Source: JACRCT01 sp049841135 (GTDB lineage Bacteria > Myxococcota > Myxococcia > Myxococcales > UBA5297). Taken from it: 64,000 bases of DNA. Of this stretch, positions 29,044-38,751 are shown piece by piece. A model generated the notes under the pieces. It was not told the origin of the DNA. It did no database searches and saw nothing but the letters and a program-made list of their open reading frames with translations. The stretch lies in assembly GCA_049841135.1 (NCBI GenBank), contig JASGHK010000002.1, positions 496,001 through 560,000 of the forward strand, given 5' to 3'. How positions within the stretch are numbered: position 1 is the first letter of the stretch; each line of letters begins with the position of its first letter. A program made the translations under genes and the position numbers.

Positions 29044-30651
29044 ATGGAGCCCGTCCGCTTCCCCACCGCCGAAGAGATCCCTGTCCCCGCCAAGGTCGAC
29101 GTCTCACGCTGGGAGCGCCAGTACCTGGTCGGAGGCGAGATCCGCACCGCCGCCGAGGGCGCGGAGGTCCTCTCGCCGGTGTGCGTGAAGAAGCCCGACG
29201 GCTCGCTCGAGCGCGTGCGCCTGGGCAGGGTCCCCATGCTCTCCGCCGCCGAGGCGCTGGAGGCGCTCGCCGCCGCCAAGAAGGCGTGGGACAGCGGGCG
29301 CGGGGCCTGGCCGACGATGCGCGTCGCGCGGCGCATCGGCTGCGTCGAGAAGTTCGCCGAGCTGATGCCCAAGGTCCGCGAGGAGGTGGTGAAGCTCTTG
29401 ATGTGGGAGATCGGCAAGTCGCGCAAAGACGCCGAGAGCGAGTTCGACCGGACCGTGCAGTACGTCCGCGACACCGTCGAGGCGGTCAAGGCGCTGGACC
29501 GCGACTGCGGCCGCTTCGTGATGGAGCAGGGCTTCATCGGGCAGATCCGCCGCTCGCCGCTGGGCGTCGTGCTCTGCATGGGCCCGTTCAACTACCCGCT
29601 CAACGAGACCTACACGACGCTCGTCCCCGCGCTCATCATGGGCAACACCGTCGTCTCCAAGCTGCCCAAGTACGGCGCGCTACTGCACCTGCCGCTGCTC
29701 GAGGCGATGAAGGAGGCCTTCCCGCCCGGCGTGGTCAACGTGATCCAGGGCGACGGGCCGAAGGTCATCGGGCCCATCATGAGCTCCGGCGACGTGGACG
29801 TCCTCGCCTTCATCGGCACCAGCCGGGTCGCCAACATCCTGCAGAAGCAGCACCCGCGGCCCAACCGGCTGCGCTGCATCCTCGGGCTGGAGGCGAAGAA
29901 CCCGGCGGTGGTCCTGCCTGACGCGGACCTCGACGTGGCGGTCAAGGAGGGCGTCTCCGGGGCGCTGTCGTACAACGGCCAGCGCTGCACCGGGCTCAAG
30001 CTCTTCCTGGTCCACGAGTCCGTCGCCGAGGCCTTCGTGAAGAAGCTCGCCGCCGCGGTGGACGGCCTCAAGGCGGGCATGCCCTGGGAGCCGGGCGTGC
30101 AGCTCACGCCGCTGCCCGAGGACGGCAAGCCCGAGTACCTCCACGGGCTGGTGGCGGACGCGCTCGCCAAGGGCGCGAAGGTGGTCAACCAGGGCGCGCT
30201 CGCCCACGGCACCTTCTACCGCCCGCCGGTCGTCTTCCCGGTTCGGCCGGACATGCAGCTCTACAGCGTCGAGCAGTTCGGCCCGGTGGTGCCGGTCGCG
30301 ACGTACAAGGACGAGGCGGAGATCGACGCGTTCATGCGCGGCAGCCCCTACGGCCAGCAGATCTCCATCTTCGGCCGCGACCCGAAGAAGGTGGCCTTCC
30401 TGGTCGACGCGCTCGCCAACCAGGTCTGCCGCGTGAACCTCAACTCGCAGTGCCGGCGCGGGCCCGACAGCTTCCCGTTCTCCGGGCGCAAGGACTCGGC
30501 GGAGGGCACCCTGTCGGTCACCGACGCGCTGCGCTGCTTCTCCATCCGCAACGTCGTCTCCATCGCCAGCAACGAGGCGGACAAGGCGCTGGTCAGCGAG
30601 ATTGTCACCTCGCGGATGTCCTCGTTCCTGACGACCGACTTCATCTTCTAG
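29044..30651 (+). CDS. gapN: Non-phosphorylating NADP-dependent glyceraldehyde-3-phosphate dehydrogenase-type aldehyde dehydrogenase
   Basis: This 535-aa aldehyde dehydrogenase has the catalytic Cys315 (YNGQRCTGLK), general-base Glu283 (LGLEAKNPA) and oxyanion Asn183 (GPFNYPLNE). The C-terminal region RRGPDSFPFSGRKDSAEGTL is characteristic of the GapN/ALDH11 branch, which oxidises glyceraldehyde 3-phosphate directly to 3-phosphoglycerate with NADP. The start at 29,044 is supported by TGGAGGATCC just before the ATG. It stands alone, divergent from the methyltransferase/Nudix-like gene and ended by a strong palindrome. It could give NADPH without ATP in lower glycolysis. Assignment to GapN and not another ALDH rests on the C-terminal motif. 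Confidence 0.86.
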   Translation: MEPVRFPTAEEIPVPAKVDVSRWERQYLVGGEIRTAAEGAEVLSPVCVKKPDGSLERVRLGRVPMLSAAEALEALAAAKKAWDSGRGAWPTMRVARRIGCVEKFAELMPKVREEVVKLLMWEIGKSRKDAESEFDRTVQYVRDTVEAVKALDRDCGRFVMEQGFIGQIRRSPLGVVLCMGPFNYPLNETYTTLVPALIMGNTVVSKLPKYGALLHLPLLEAMKEAFPPGVVNVIQGDGPKVIGPIMSSGDVDVLAFIGTSRVANILQKQHPRPNRLRCILGLEAKNPAVVLPDADLDVAVKEGVSGALSYNGQRCTGLKLFLVHESVAEAFVKKLAAAVDGLKAGMPWEPGVQLTPLPEDGKPEYLHGLVADALAKGAKVVNQGALAHGTFYRPPVVFPVRPDMQLYSVEQFGPVVPVATYKDEAEIDAFMRGSPYGQQISIFGRDPKKVAFLVDALANQVCRVNLNSQCRRGPDSFPFSGRKDSAEGTLSVTDALRCFSIRNVVSIASNEADKALVSEIVTSRMSSFLTTDFIF

Positions 30652-30657
30652 TGCCTC

Positions 30658-30697
30658 TGCAGAAGGTATGTCAGTGGCCGCTGACATACCTTCTGCA
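30658..30697. terminator. Perfect 17-bp-arm palindrome between convergent genes
   Basis: TGCAGAAGGTATGTCAG (30,658-30,674) and its exact reverse complement (30,681-30,697) flank the 6-base loop TGGCCG. It begins 7 bases after the gapN stop, and the opposing ligase-like gene stops at 30,720. A related copy occurs at 53,195, also between convergent genes. The arm is AT-richer than its surroundings, and the A/T-rich step could act in both directions. It is probably a bidirectional terminator or a mobile palindrome used as one. Confidence 0.75.
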
Positions 30698-30719
30698 CCC
30701 CGGAATCGACGGTCGTTCA

Positions 30720-32234
30720 CTAGCCGCTCGCGCCGTTGCCCGACGGTGGAGGCGGCTTCACCGGCGCCTCGCCCTCGGGGCGGTTCACCTCGGTCCAGCC
30801 GCGCTTGACGTTCTCGACGAGCCAGTCCTCGACGAAACGCATCGCGCCCGCTTCGGTCGCAGCCGTGCGGATCCCTGTCTCCAGCGGCTCGCGCCGCCCC
30901 GCCGAGAAGTCGGTGAAGTGGACGACGTACGGCGGGTACTCGGGCCCCGGCTGATCCCGGCGCAGCACGAGCACCTTGCGGACCGCGGTCGTCGCGCCGC
31001 GCTTCTTGACGAAGACCCGGCGCTTCACGACCGTCGCCGGCGCCCGCTCGACCGGACGCGCGGCCTCGTCGCGCGACTCGAACGGCGCCCGCTCGAAGAT
31101 CTGGTCCAGGCCGACGCAGCCGACGTCCACCAGCTTGTCGGTGCGCTCGCGCAGGAAGACCGGGAAGACGAGGTTGGCGATGGGCATCATCCCCATCGCG
31201 TCGAAGCCGTGGTCCGGGCGGTACCGCAAGGTCATCCGCCGCAGCGGCTCGTCGTGGCTGTCCACGTCGACCAACTCGTTGGCCTTCACCTCGACCACGA
31301 TCTCCGGGCGCACGAACCGGCAGAGCATCCCGTCGTGGCTGGGGAGCCGGAAGGTGCTCGGCACGCGGGAGGCGACCAGCCGCTGGTGGAGCTCGGCCTG
31401 CTCGGCCTTGTTCCAGCCGCAGCCGACCGCGCCGACGATCTGGAAGGTGCCGTCGTCGCGCATCAGCGCCACGTCGACCTCGCCCAGCTCGACGGCCCCT
31501 TCCTCCCGCTTCTCTCCATACGCCACGATCACCGCGTCGATGCTGAAGCTCGGCTTGACCTTGAAGGTCGCGCCGTTGTCGGCCCGGACGACCATGCCCT
31601 CCCCGCCCGCTTCGCCGACCCAGTCGTCGAAGCAGGCCACTGCCCGGGACGCGTCTCCCTCCTCGGTGTGCACCAGCCTGACGTGCCCGCCTTCCCCCAG
31701 CAGACTCTGGAGCCGGGCGAGCTTCTCGCTGTAGGGCTGCTTCGAGACGTCCAAGCCTCCCAGCTCCAGGACGTCGAAGGCCTGGAACTGGAGCTTGCCG
31801 TCACCGTCCGGCAGCGAGAGCGCGTGCGCCACGTGCATCACGCGCGGCCGCCCCTCGGAGGTCAGGCCGAGGAGCTTCCCGGCGATGATGCAGTCGCCGA
31901 GCCCGCTCAGACGCTCGCGGGCCTCATGGGTGATCGGCACGTCGTGGAGCACCCGGCCGTTGTAGGCGCAGAGCGCGACGTCACCACCCCGCTGGACCAG
32001 GAACCAGAGCTCGCCGTCGACCTTGGTCGAGATCCACAGCCGCCCGCCCGGCAGCTTTGCCTTCAGGTCCAGCGGCGAGAGCACCTGGTAGCGGGTGGCC
32101 ACGGCCCGCTTGTACTCACGCAGCCGCCCCGTCAGCGCGAGGTCGCAGAGCCCGCCCATGGGGGCCTTCCGGCCGCCACCGAACGGGACGAAGGACTCGG
32201 ACCACGCCATGGCGCTTCTCTTGGTCTCCGGCAT
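30720..32234 (-). CDS. ATP-dependent polynucleotide-ligase-like nucleotidyltransferase
   Basis: This ~504-aa protein has the covalent nucleotidyltransferase fold. Motif I is STKVDGELWF (KxDG, lysine near residue 71), motif IV is GEGMVVRAD and motif V is TFKVKP. The region after motif V (SIDAVIVAYGEKREEGAVEL...) fits the OB-fold domain of ATP-dependent DNA ligases. The C-terminal ~200 residues are basic with repeated Arg/Lys (VVKRRVFVKKRGATTAVRKV) and end in a Pro/Gly tail. No Ku, LigD-polymerase or phosphoesterase genes are adjacent. It may seal DNA or RNA nicks; the substrate cannot be decided from sequence. The start is either ATG 32,234 or ATG 32,210, in the same frame; neither has a clear ribosome site. 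Confidence 0.78.
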   Translation of the reverse strand: MPETKRSAMAWSESFVPFGGGRKAPMGGLCDLALTGRLREYKRAVATRYQVLSPLDLKAKLPGGRLWISTKVDGELWFLVQRGGDVALCAYNGRVLHDVPITHEARERLSGLGDCIIAGKLLGLTSEGRPRVMHVAHALSLPDGDGKLQFQAFDVLELGGLDVSKQPYSEKLARLQSLLGEGGHVRLVHTEEGDASRAVACFDDWVGEAGGEGMVVRADNGATFKVKPSFSIDAVIVAYGEKREEGAVELGEVDVALMRDDGTFQIVGAVGCGWNKAEQAELHQRLVASRVPSTFRLPSHDGMLCRFVRPEIVVEVKANELVDVDSHDEPLRRMTLRYRPDHGFDAMGMMPIANLVFPVFLRERTDKLVDVGCVGLDQIFERAPFESRDEAARPVERAPATVVKRRVFVKKRGATTAVRKVLVLRRDQPGPEYPPYVVHFTDFSAGRREPLETGIRTAATEAGAMRFVEDWLVENVKRGWTEVNRPEGEAPVKPPPPSGNGASG

Positions 32235-32252
32235 CGGTTCGGCGCCCCGACA

Positions 32253-32271
32253 CCCCGAGCTTGTCGAGGGG
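32253..32271. repeat. Palindromic CCCCGAGCTTGTCGAGGGG element
   Basis: CCCCGAGCTTGTCGAGGGG is a near-perfect palindrome of a type found dispersed in many high-GC proteobacterial genomes. When read through in frame it encodes the tell-tale PSTSSG. It lies just upstream of the ligase-like gene start. Confidence 0.6.
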
Positions 32272-32698
32272 CCAGCGCTCGGTCTTTCAGTCTTTGCCCA
32301 AGACTTTCGTCCGGCGCTTCGCTTCCCCTCAAGTCTTCCATCGAAGCGCCGAGGGCGCGAAAAACTGGCCAGCGCTCGCTGCAACGGACGGCTCGGCCGT
32401 ATTCGGGAAACCCCGGGCAGACCTCGAGCGCATCGCCTTGCTAGGTTCCGCGGTGGGAATTGGAGCCATCGCCTCGGCGACCCCCGAAGCCGCGCCTGCT
32501 GGAGGGTGAGCACGTCAGTCAGTCGTCCGCAGGCATTGCCGGACGAGGTCCCGAGATCGATGGCTCCAACTCCCGGCCTCGGATCGCCGGCACGAGGCTC
32601 GATACCGATTTCCGGAGGCGTGCTCCTTGCCGCGCGTGCCAGCAAGCACGCGAAGAATTGCCTTCGGTGATTCGGCATTGGGCGATCTGCCGGCGCAC
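32272..32698. other. Intergenic region with a long-loop inverted repeat
   Basis: About 430 bp lie between the ThrE-like gene and the ligase-like gene on the minus strand. They hold TTGGAGCCATCG (32,460-32,471) and its exact reverse complement (32,558-32,569), enclosing 86 bases. GGCCAGCGCTCG occurs twice (near 32,270 and 32,369). Reading frames through this region stay open but show no recognisable protein, so I regard it as non-coding or a remnant. Confidence 0.4.
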
Positions 32699-33972
32699 TC
32701 AGTGAGCGAAGTGCGGCCGGCGCAGGAGCCTCGGTCGCGATGGTCAGCCCTGCGCCGAGCGCCCCGATGGTGAAGGCGACTCGCAGGCTGTACTCGGCCG
32801 TGACAAGCAGCGTCTGGCTGGCAGCCGTCGGCACCGGCGCGGTCAGAGCCAGCATTCCCAGGATGCCCTTGGCGGCAGCGCTGCCGGGGATCATGGGGAT
32901 GCAGCCAGCGACCGCCAGCGCGTTGCCAGCGATGGCGTACCACCGGTGCAGCAGCTGCACCCCGACCCCGACCGCGATCGCCGCGGCGAACGAGGCGGCC
33001 TCCAGGCTCCAGCCCGCGTGGAGTCCCACCGTGCGCACGGCCAAGGCCAGGGCCCCCGCCGCCGCGGTCCATACCAGCGACTTCGGCCCGAAGTTGAAGA
33101 GCACCCCGAACCCCGCCGCGGCGATCGCCCCGAAGAGCGTCTGGTGAGCGATGCCAGGCTGGGCCGGGGCCGCGGTCGAGGTGCTCACGCCGGTGAACCA
33201 CTGGGCGAGGAAGACGCCCACCGCGATGAAGACCAGGATCATCAGCACGGACACCGAGCGCGCGCTCCCCAGCGTGGGGTGGCCCTCCATGATGTCGGTC
33301 TGCGCGTTGAGGAGCGGGACCCCGGGCACGAGCAGCAGCACCGCCGCCGTCATCGCGGTGTCCACCGTGCTGCTGCCGCTCAGCCGGCAGGCGAGCCCCG
33401 CCAGGAGCGCCGCGAGGAAGGAGATCGCCGCGGCGATGACGTAGGTGTTCGTCCCCGCCTTGAGCAGGAAGTGGCGGGCCCCCTGCCCCACCGCTCCGGC
33501 GATCAGGATCGGCACGAACGCGACCCAGATCGACGCCCAGCAACCGGCCGAACGAGGCGCACGCGAGCCCCACGGCCAATGCAACCACCGGCCACGGAAA
33601 GCGCGGCACCCGCTGCGCGAGCGCCGAAATTGCTGCGCTCGCCTCCTCGACGGTCATCCCGGCGCGGGCGATCTCGGCGCACAGGCTGCGCAGCGCGTGG
33701 TTGAGCCGCACGTTCACGCCGTGCCTGCCGACCTCGAACATCCGCGTGATGGTGTTCGGGCCGCTGCTGACGGTGATGCCGAGCGAGGCGTAGCCGACTC
33801 GCACGTGGACCTCGGCCGCCCCCAGCCCGCGCGCCACCATCGTCGCGCCTTCCTGCACCACCTCCGCCCGCGCGCCGGTCTCCATGAGCAGGCAGCCGGC
33901 GCGCAGCGCCACCATGACAATCTGCTCGAGGTGCCGGTGCCGCAGCAGGACGGGGTCGAGGTCGTCGGCCAT
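32699..33972 (-). CDS. Threonine/serine exporter family (ThrE-like) membrane protein, frameshifted
   Basis: The N-terminal half, from MADDLDPVLLRHRHLEQIVM, is the soluble ThrE-type domain (ALRAGCLLMETGARAEVVQEG, VSSGPNTITRMFEVGRHGVN) leading into membrane helices. The frame breaks near 33,545. The continuation holds eight or so hydrophobic segments (FVPILIAGAVGQGARHFLL, VDTAMTAAVLLLVPGVPLLN, VSVLMILVFIAVGVFLAQWF). The order matches ThrE, where both halves are fused in one polypeptide exporting threonine and serine. The C-terminal frame lacks a stop and would run into the next gene; a stop at 32,699 exists one frame away, so a second indel near 32,710 is possible. Export substrate is inferred from family. 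Confidence 0.8.
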
Positions 33973-34181
33973 GCTCTGGACGCTAGCGACGCGCCCCAGC
34001 CCTGCCACCGGACGTGGCCGGCCCAGGCTTGGAGGGGCTGGCGCCCGAAAGCCGGAGGCTTCGCCGGGCGTGACAGGGCCGGCTCACCCATATGATCGTT
34101 GCGGGCGAACCTGTGACGCAGGTCACCAAACCGACCCCAACCCCGGATACCACCTCGACAATCTGCCCGCCCGGAGCCTCC

Positions 34182-37008
34182 ATGGTCGCCTTCACCCGTT
34201 TTGACGACGCCGTGGCCTTTGCCGGCGAGTGCACCGCCCTCGACTTCGACTTCCGCCAGGGCGCCAAGCTGACCGCGAAGCTCGGCAAGCTCAAGGCGCT
34301 GGAGTTCCTGTCGCTGCGTGGCTGCCCGGAGAAGCCAGAGATCCCCGAAGCGGTCGCCAAGCTGCCCAAGCTCAAGCACCTGCGCGTCTCCGCCGACGGC
34401 GGGCGGGTCGTGCTCCCCAAGGTCTTCCAGCACATGAAGCTCGAGTGGCTGGAGCTGTGGGATGGCGACGTGCGCGACGTGCTGCCCATCAAGAGCCTGA
34501 AGCGGCTCTACCTGATGACGCAGGCTCCGAAGGCCGACGTCGCGCTGCTGGCCAAGCACCTGCCCAACTTGACGCACCTCGAGCTGTGGGGCTCGCGCGT
34601 CACCAAGGGCGAGCTGCCCCGCGAGATCGCCAAGCTCAAGAAGCTGGAGGTCCTGGAGCTCGTCTCCTGCGGCCTGAGCGACCTCCCGGCCGAGCTCGCG
34701 CGGCTGACCCAGCTCCACACGCTGCGTCTGCGCGGCGCGCCGATGACCCGCGTCCCGGCGGTGGTGGGCAAGCTCGAGGGCCTTCGCGAGCTGCAGCTCC
34801 GGATCCCTCTGGCCGGACTGCCCGAGTGGCTCGCGACCCTGCCCCACCTCTTCGACCTCGACCTGGGCACCGCCCTCAACGGCGGCTCGATGGACGCCGC
34901 CAACGACCGGCCGCCCCGCGACCTCAAGCCCCTGCCGAGGGTGCTGGGCAAGATGACCCGGCTGCAGCGGCTCAACCTCGACTGCTGCGGGGTCACGTCC
35001 CTGGACGTCCTCCAGCCGTTGCGAGAGCTGCGCTCGCTCTCCTTGATGTACGCCGGCCTCGAGACCTGCGAGCCGCTCCTCGCCTTCCCGGAAGCTCGAG
35101 GAGCTGTCGCTGCAGAACTGCCACCGGCTGCACGACCTGACCCCGCTCGCGCAGCTGCCGCGGCTGCGCGCCCTGAACCTCCAGAGCTGCGGCGTCGTCG
35201 ACCTGACGCCGGTGCTGATGATGCGCGGCCTGAAGGATCTGAACGTCGAGCAGAGCCGCGCCCGCGACCTGTCGCCGGTCTTCCTGCACCCCGGGCTGCA
35301 CGTCCTGCACGCCGAGGACGAGATCCGCGAGCGGTGGAAGATGCGCGCGCAGTCCCCGGCCGCGGCCGCGACGACGCCCAAGACCCTGCGCAAGAAGCTG
35401 ACGAGCGACGACCCGAAGCAGGCCGAGCAGGCGCTCTTGGAGCTCGCGCTCTACGTCGATCTGCACTCCACCAAGGACTCCAGCGCCCTCTGGCAGATCT
35501 TCGAGCTCGACCCCACGGGCCTCGACGGCGAAGGGATGGTCGCGCTGCCCGAGCTCGACGCGCTCCTCGCCCGCCACCGCAAGGCGCTCTCCGGCGACGC
35601 GCTGGCCGCGGCGGTCGAGTGCACCATGCGCAAGGTGACCGAGAGCCCGCTCGCGGCGGCGACGGCCGTCGAGGAGATCGTCGCCCGCCACGACGCCGAG
35701 GCGCAGGAGCGGGTGGTCCGGGCGTTCCAGGAGGCCTGCGAGACCTACGACGCCGGCCACCGGCTCAAGGGCGACACGCTGCAGGACCGGCTCATCGAGG
35801 ACCTCTTCCCCAAGTTCGAGCCCGGCCCGCTGGCCGAGCTGCTCGCCTGGTGCGGCACCGACGCGCTCGACCACGAGAACGGCGACGCGATGGACGAGCT
35901 GTTCGCCCCGGCCTTCGCGCGCGCCAAGGACCGCAAGGTGCGCGCGCGGCTGGTCGAGGCCTTCCGCCGGTACCACGAGGCCGCCTCGCCGCTGCTGGAC
36001 GCCTCCTACTTCGCCAAGCTCATCAAGGAGATCGGCGCGCCGGAGCTGCGGCTCTTGGCCAAGGCCACCGAGAAGGCCGCGGCGCTCGCCGAGCAGGTCG
36101 CCGCCGACTTGAAGTCGCCCGCGGCCAAGGCCGCGCAGAAGCGGCTGGAGCAGGTGGGGACCAAGGCCATCCCCGAGACGCTCTTCGACAAGCTGCGCAG
36201 CGCCTTCGACGCCGCCGCGAACCGGCCGGACGTCGGCCGGGACGCGCGCCTGCACTACCTGGGCTTCCTGCTGCAGCAGGCTCGGGACTCGCGCGCCGTG
36301 ACGCTGCTGATCGCGCTGGCGAGGGAGGACTTCAAGCGGCTCGCTCTCTTCCTCGCGACCCTCGCGCGATCGGCGCCGATGCGCCGGGCCGTCGTCGAGG
36401 TGCTGCGGGCCGCCACCGCCCGCGACATCGACCGCAACCTGCGGAGCCTTCTGCGCGAGCTGACCGCCAAGCTGGCCAAGACGACGGTGGGCTCGGAGAT
36501 CGAGACGCAGGCGCGGGAGCTCCTGCCCAAGGTGGACGGCGAGTCCCACTTCGCGGCCGCCATCGACGCGCTGCGCGGCCTGGCGGAGCCGCTGTCGCTC
36601 GAGCCCGCGGAGGGCGACCGGTTCGCGGCCGCCGTGGCGAACCTGTGCGGCAGCCGCCGCTTCGACAAGGTCTGCGCCGTCTTCGCCCAGCTGCCCAAGG
36701 TCGACCTCGACGATCGGGCGTTCCAGCGCGTCCTCGCGCAAGCCATCCCCGCGGCGATGGTCAGCCACGACCTGGAGCTGGAGGCGCGCTGCTGGTCGCT
36801 CGCGCCCGCGGCGAAGAAGGTGGCCTGGGACGTGCTGGCCTACAACCTCGCGTGCCTGTCGGCGATGAAGCAGCGCCGCAGCGAGCTGTTCGCCTATGCG
36901 CACCGCGCGGTGGAGCTGGGCCGGACGCGCAACCAGTTCTTCCAGGACCCGGACTTCGCTCCGTACCTGAAGGATGCTGCGTTCTTGGCGGCCATCGCCG
37001 ACGGGTAG
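34182..37008 (+). CDS. Leucine-rich-repeat plus helical-repeat protein, one frameshift
   Basis: The start MVAFTRFDDAVAFAGECT is preceded by GGAG at good spacing, preferred over the upstream ATG 34,092. Residues ~20-360 are leucine-rich repeats (LKKLEVLELVSCGLSDLPAELARLTQLHTLRLRG). Near 35,094 one extra G breaks the frame, and the LRR series resumes as KLEELSLQNCHRLHDLTPLAQ. The second half (~550 residues) is all-helical, HEAT- or TPR-like, ending with FFQDPDFAPYLKDAAFLAAI, a tail often closing myxobacterial TPR-type proteins. There is no signal peptide. It is probably a cytosolic protein-interaction scaffold; partner unknown. The frameshift is more likely an assembly error than decay because both sides are conserved in pattern. 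Confidence 0.8.
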
Positions 37009-37035
37009 GGCCCCGGGCTCGTTCCGGTCCCTTCA

Positions 37036-37064
37036 CCATCCCCGCGCGCTAACGCTTGCGGCTC
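37036..37064 (+). repeat. Dispersed intergenic element, copy 2 (CCGCGCGCT type)
   Basis: This matches 17,268-17,296 at all but one base over 29 bases and contains the partly self-complementary core CCGCGCGCTAACGCTTGCGG. It lies between the convergent LRR gene and the peptidase-fusion gene, followed by CGGATCGCCGGCCTCGTGCCGG, another short hairpin. Confidence 0.75.
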
Positions 37065-37096
37065 AGCCCCGGATCGCCGGCCTCGTGCCGGTGCGG

Positions 37097-38539
37097 TCAA
37101 TCCGGCTTGGGCGCGCGCGCCGACTTGGGCTTGAGCTCCGCCACGTACCGCTCCCACTTCTTCTGGAAGCCGACCATGTCGGTGGTGCCGAGCACCTTCT
37201 GCAGCGTGCCGTAGCCGCTGGGGTCGTCCTTCTTGTTCTTGAGGAACTCGGCGACGAACGTGCGCAACAGCCCCTTCTCCTGCAGGTACAGGCACAGGTA
37301 GCGCGACTGCGCATAGTGGTCGTCGTCATCGTTGTAGAACTTGTTCTCGTCCATCTCGAAGACGGTCTTGAAGCTCGGCACCGCCTTCGCCCGGATGGCC
37401 TGCTGCAGCGCCGGCAGCCGCCAGTTCACGTAGCCGATGATGTGGCCGTCGGCCTCCGCGGGCCGCTCGTACAGCGAGGCCAGCCCCTCGTTGAGCCACG
37501 GCGGCACCTCCGGGAAGTTCACGTGCATGTACGGGTGGACGATCTCGTGGACGAGCGTGCCGTACCCCAGCCCGATGTTCATGATGAGCGCGTGGTGCCG
37601 GTCGGAGTAGTAGCCGTAGGGCGTGTCGGGCCGGTCGCCGAAGTACTCCCAGGCGTAGCGCTTGTAGCTGGTCGCGTCCTTGAACGCCCAGACGTCGATG
37701 ATCTCCTCCGGGTCCTTGGCGAAGTAGTCCTTGCGCAAGAGGCTCACGGTCCAGCGCACGGTGTTCACCCCGTGCTCGCGCACCGTCTTGGGCGGCTCGT
37801 CGCCGATGAGCACGAAGGGCCGCTCGACGACGATGGTGAAGGGCTTGCCGCGGGTCTTCTCCTTGAGCTCCATCACCCGCTGCACGAACTCGGCGGCCGA
37901 GGGCTTGGAGAGGTCGCGCTCCGCGCTGACGCCGTTCTTGGGATCGAGCCGCATGCGGATGAGCGTCCAGCGGTCGGGGCGGGGCTTGAAGGTCCACAGC
38001 TTGAGGAAGAGCTCGCGCTTCATGCGCCGGTAGCTGCCCTTCTCCTCCGCCGGCTCGTGGTAGACGACCTCGTCCTTCACGGCGTCGTAGCCCAGGATCA
38101 GCCGGAAGTGCTCGGTGGTCTGCGGCTCGTCGGAGTAGTGGCCGCAGGTGATGGAGGGGACACCGCGCAAGAGATCCGCGTGCAGCGCGCGGAACTGCTC
38201 GGCCACGCCCTCCTCGTCGCTCACCCGGTACCAGGTCTGGCCCACGTCGAAGCCCATCTTCTTGAGCGCCTTGGCCATGTCGTCGGTCCAGGCGCCGCGG
38301 CCCAGTGATGGGTCGAGGCCGGTGAGCGCGAAGACGTCGTCCTGGGTGGCGTCCTTGCCCAGCTTCTTGAGCCACATCTCGGCGCACGCCTCGCCGCAGA
38401 AGTCGGGGCGCTGCTTGATGTGTGGGACGCCCTCGATGAGCACGCTCGCCAGCCGCTCGGGGTCGGAGGGGCGGGCGCGCTGGGTCGATGGCGCGGTCAG
38501 GACGGGCAACAGCAACAGAGCGGCGATCCGGAGCGTCAT
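37097..38539 (-). CDS. Secreted fusion of a C39-like cysteine peptidase and a gluzincin-like metallopeptidase
   Basis: This 480-aa protein starts MTLRIAALLLLPVLTAPSTQ, a signal peptide. The first domain has PDFCGEACAEMWLKKLGK, the Cys motif of peptidase C39-like enzymes, followed ~100 residues later by EHFRLILGYD, the expected His and Asp. The second domain contains LVHEIVHPYMHVNF...WLNEGLASLYE, an HExxH with the downstream Glu of gluzincins. Both active sites look complete, which would give two unrelated catalytic mechanisms in one exported chain. The opposing LRR gene ends 88 bases away, and the ARPP-1 gene is divergent across 212 bp. Whether both domains cleave peptides, or one only binds them, is unknown. 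Confidence 0.82.
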   Translation of the reverse strand: MTLRIAALLLLPVLTAPSTQRARPSDPERLASVLIEGVPHIKQRPDFCGEACAEMWLKKLGKDATQDDVFALTGLDPSLGRGAWTDDMAKALKKMGFDVGQTWYRVSDEEGVAEQFRALHADLLRGVPSITCGHYSDEPQTTEHFRLILGYDAVKDEVVYHEPAEEKGSYRRMKRELFLKLWTFKPRPDRWTLIRMRLDPKNGVSAERDLSKPSAAEFVQRVMELKEKTRGKPFTIVVERPFVLIGDEPPKTVREHGVNTVRWTVSLLRKDYFAKDPEEIIDVWAFKDATSYKRYAWEYFGDRPDTPYGYYSDRHHALIMNIGLGYGTLVHEIVHPYMHVNFPEVPPWLNEGLASLYERPAEADGHIIGYVNWRLPALQQAIRAKAVPSFKTVFEMDENKFYNDDDDHYAQSRYLCLYLQEKGLLRTFVAEFLKNKKDDPSGYGTLQKVLGTTDMVGFQKKWERYVAELKPKSARAPKPD

Positions 38540-38751
38540 GCGGCACCTCGAGTCTGGGGGGCAACGTTCTCCCCACCTCCGCCCTTGCAAGCCCGTGCCA
38601 GCGTCTCCTTGGCCCGCACGTGCCCTCCCACGATCGACCAAAGCTTCCAGGGTGTAACGCCGCATTGCACAGCCAGGCCTTCTCCCTGCTGGAAACCGAT
38701 GTTGGCACGCCGGCTTGCAGAGCGCTGACCGGACGCGAAACGGAGGCGTAC

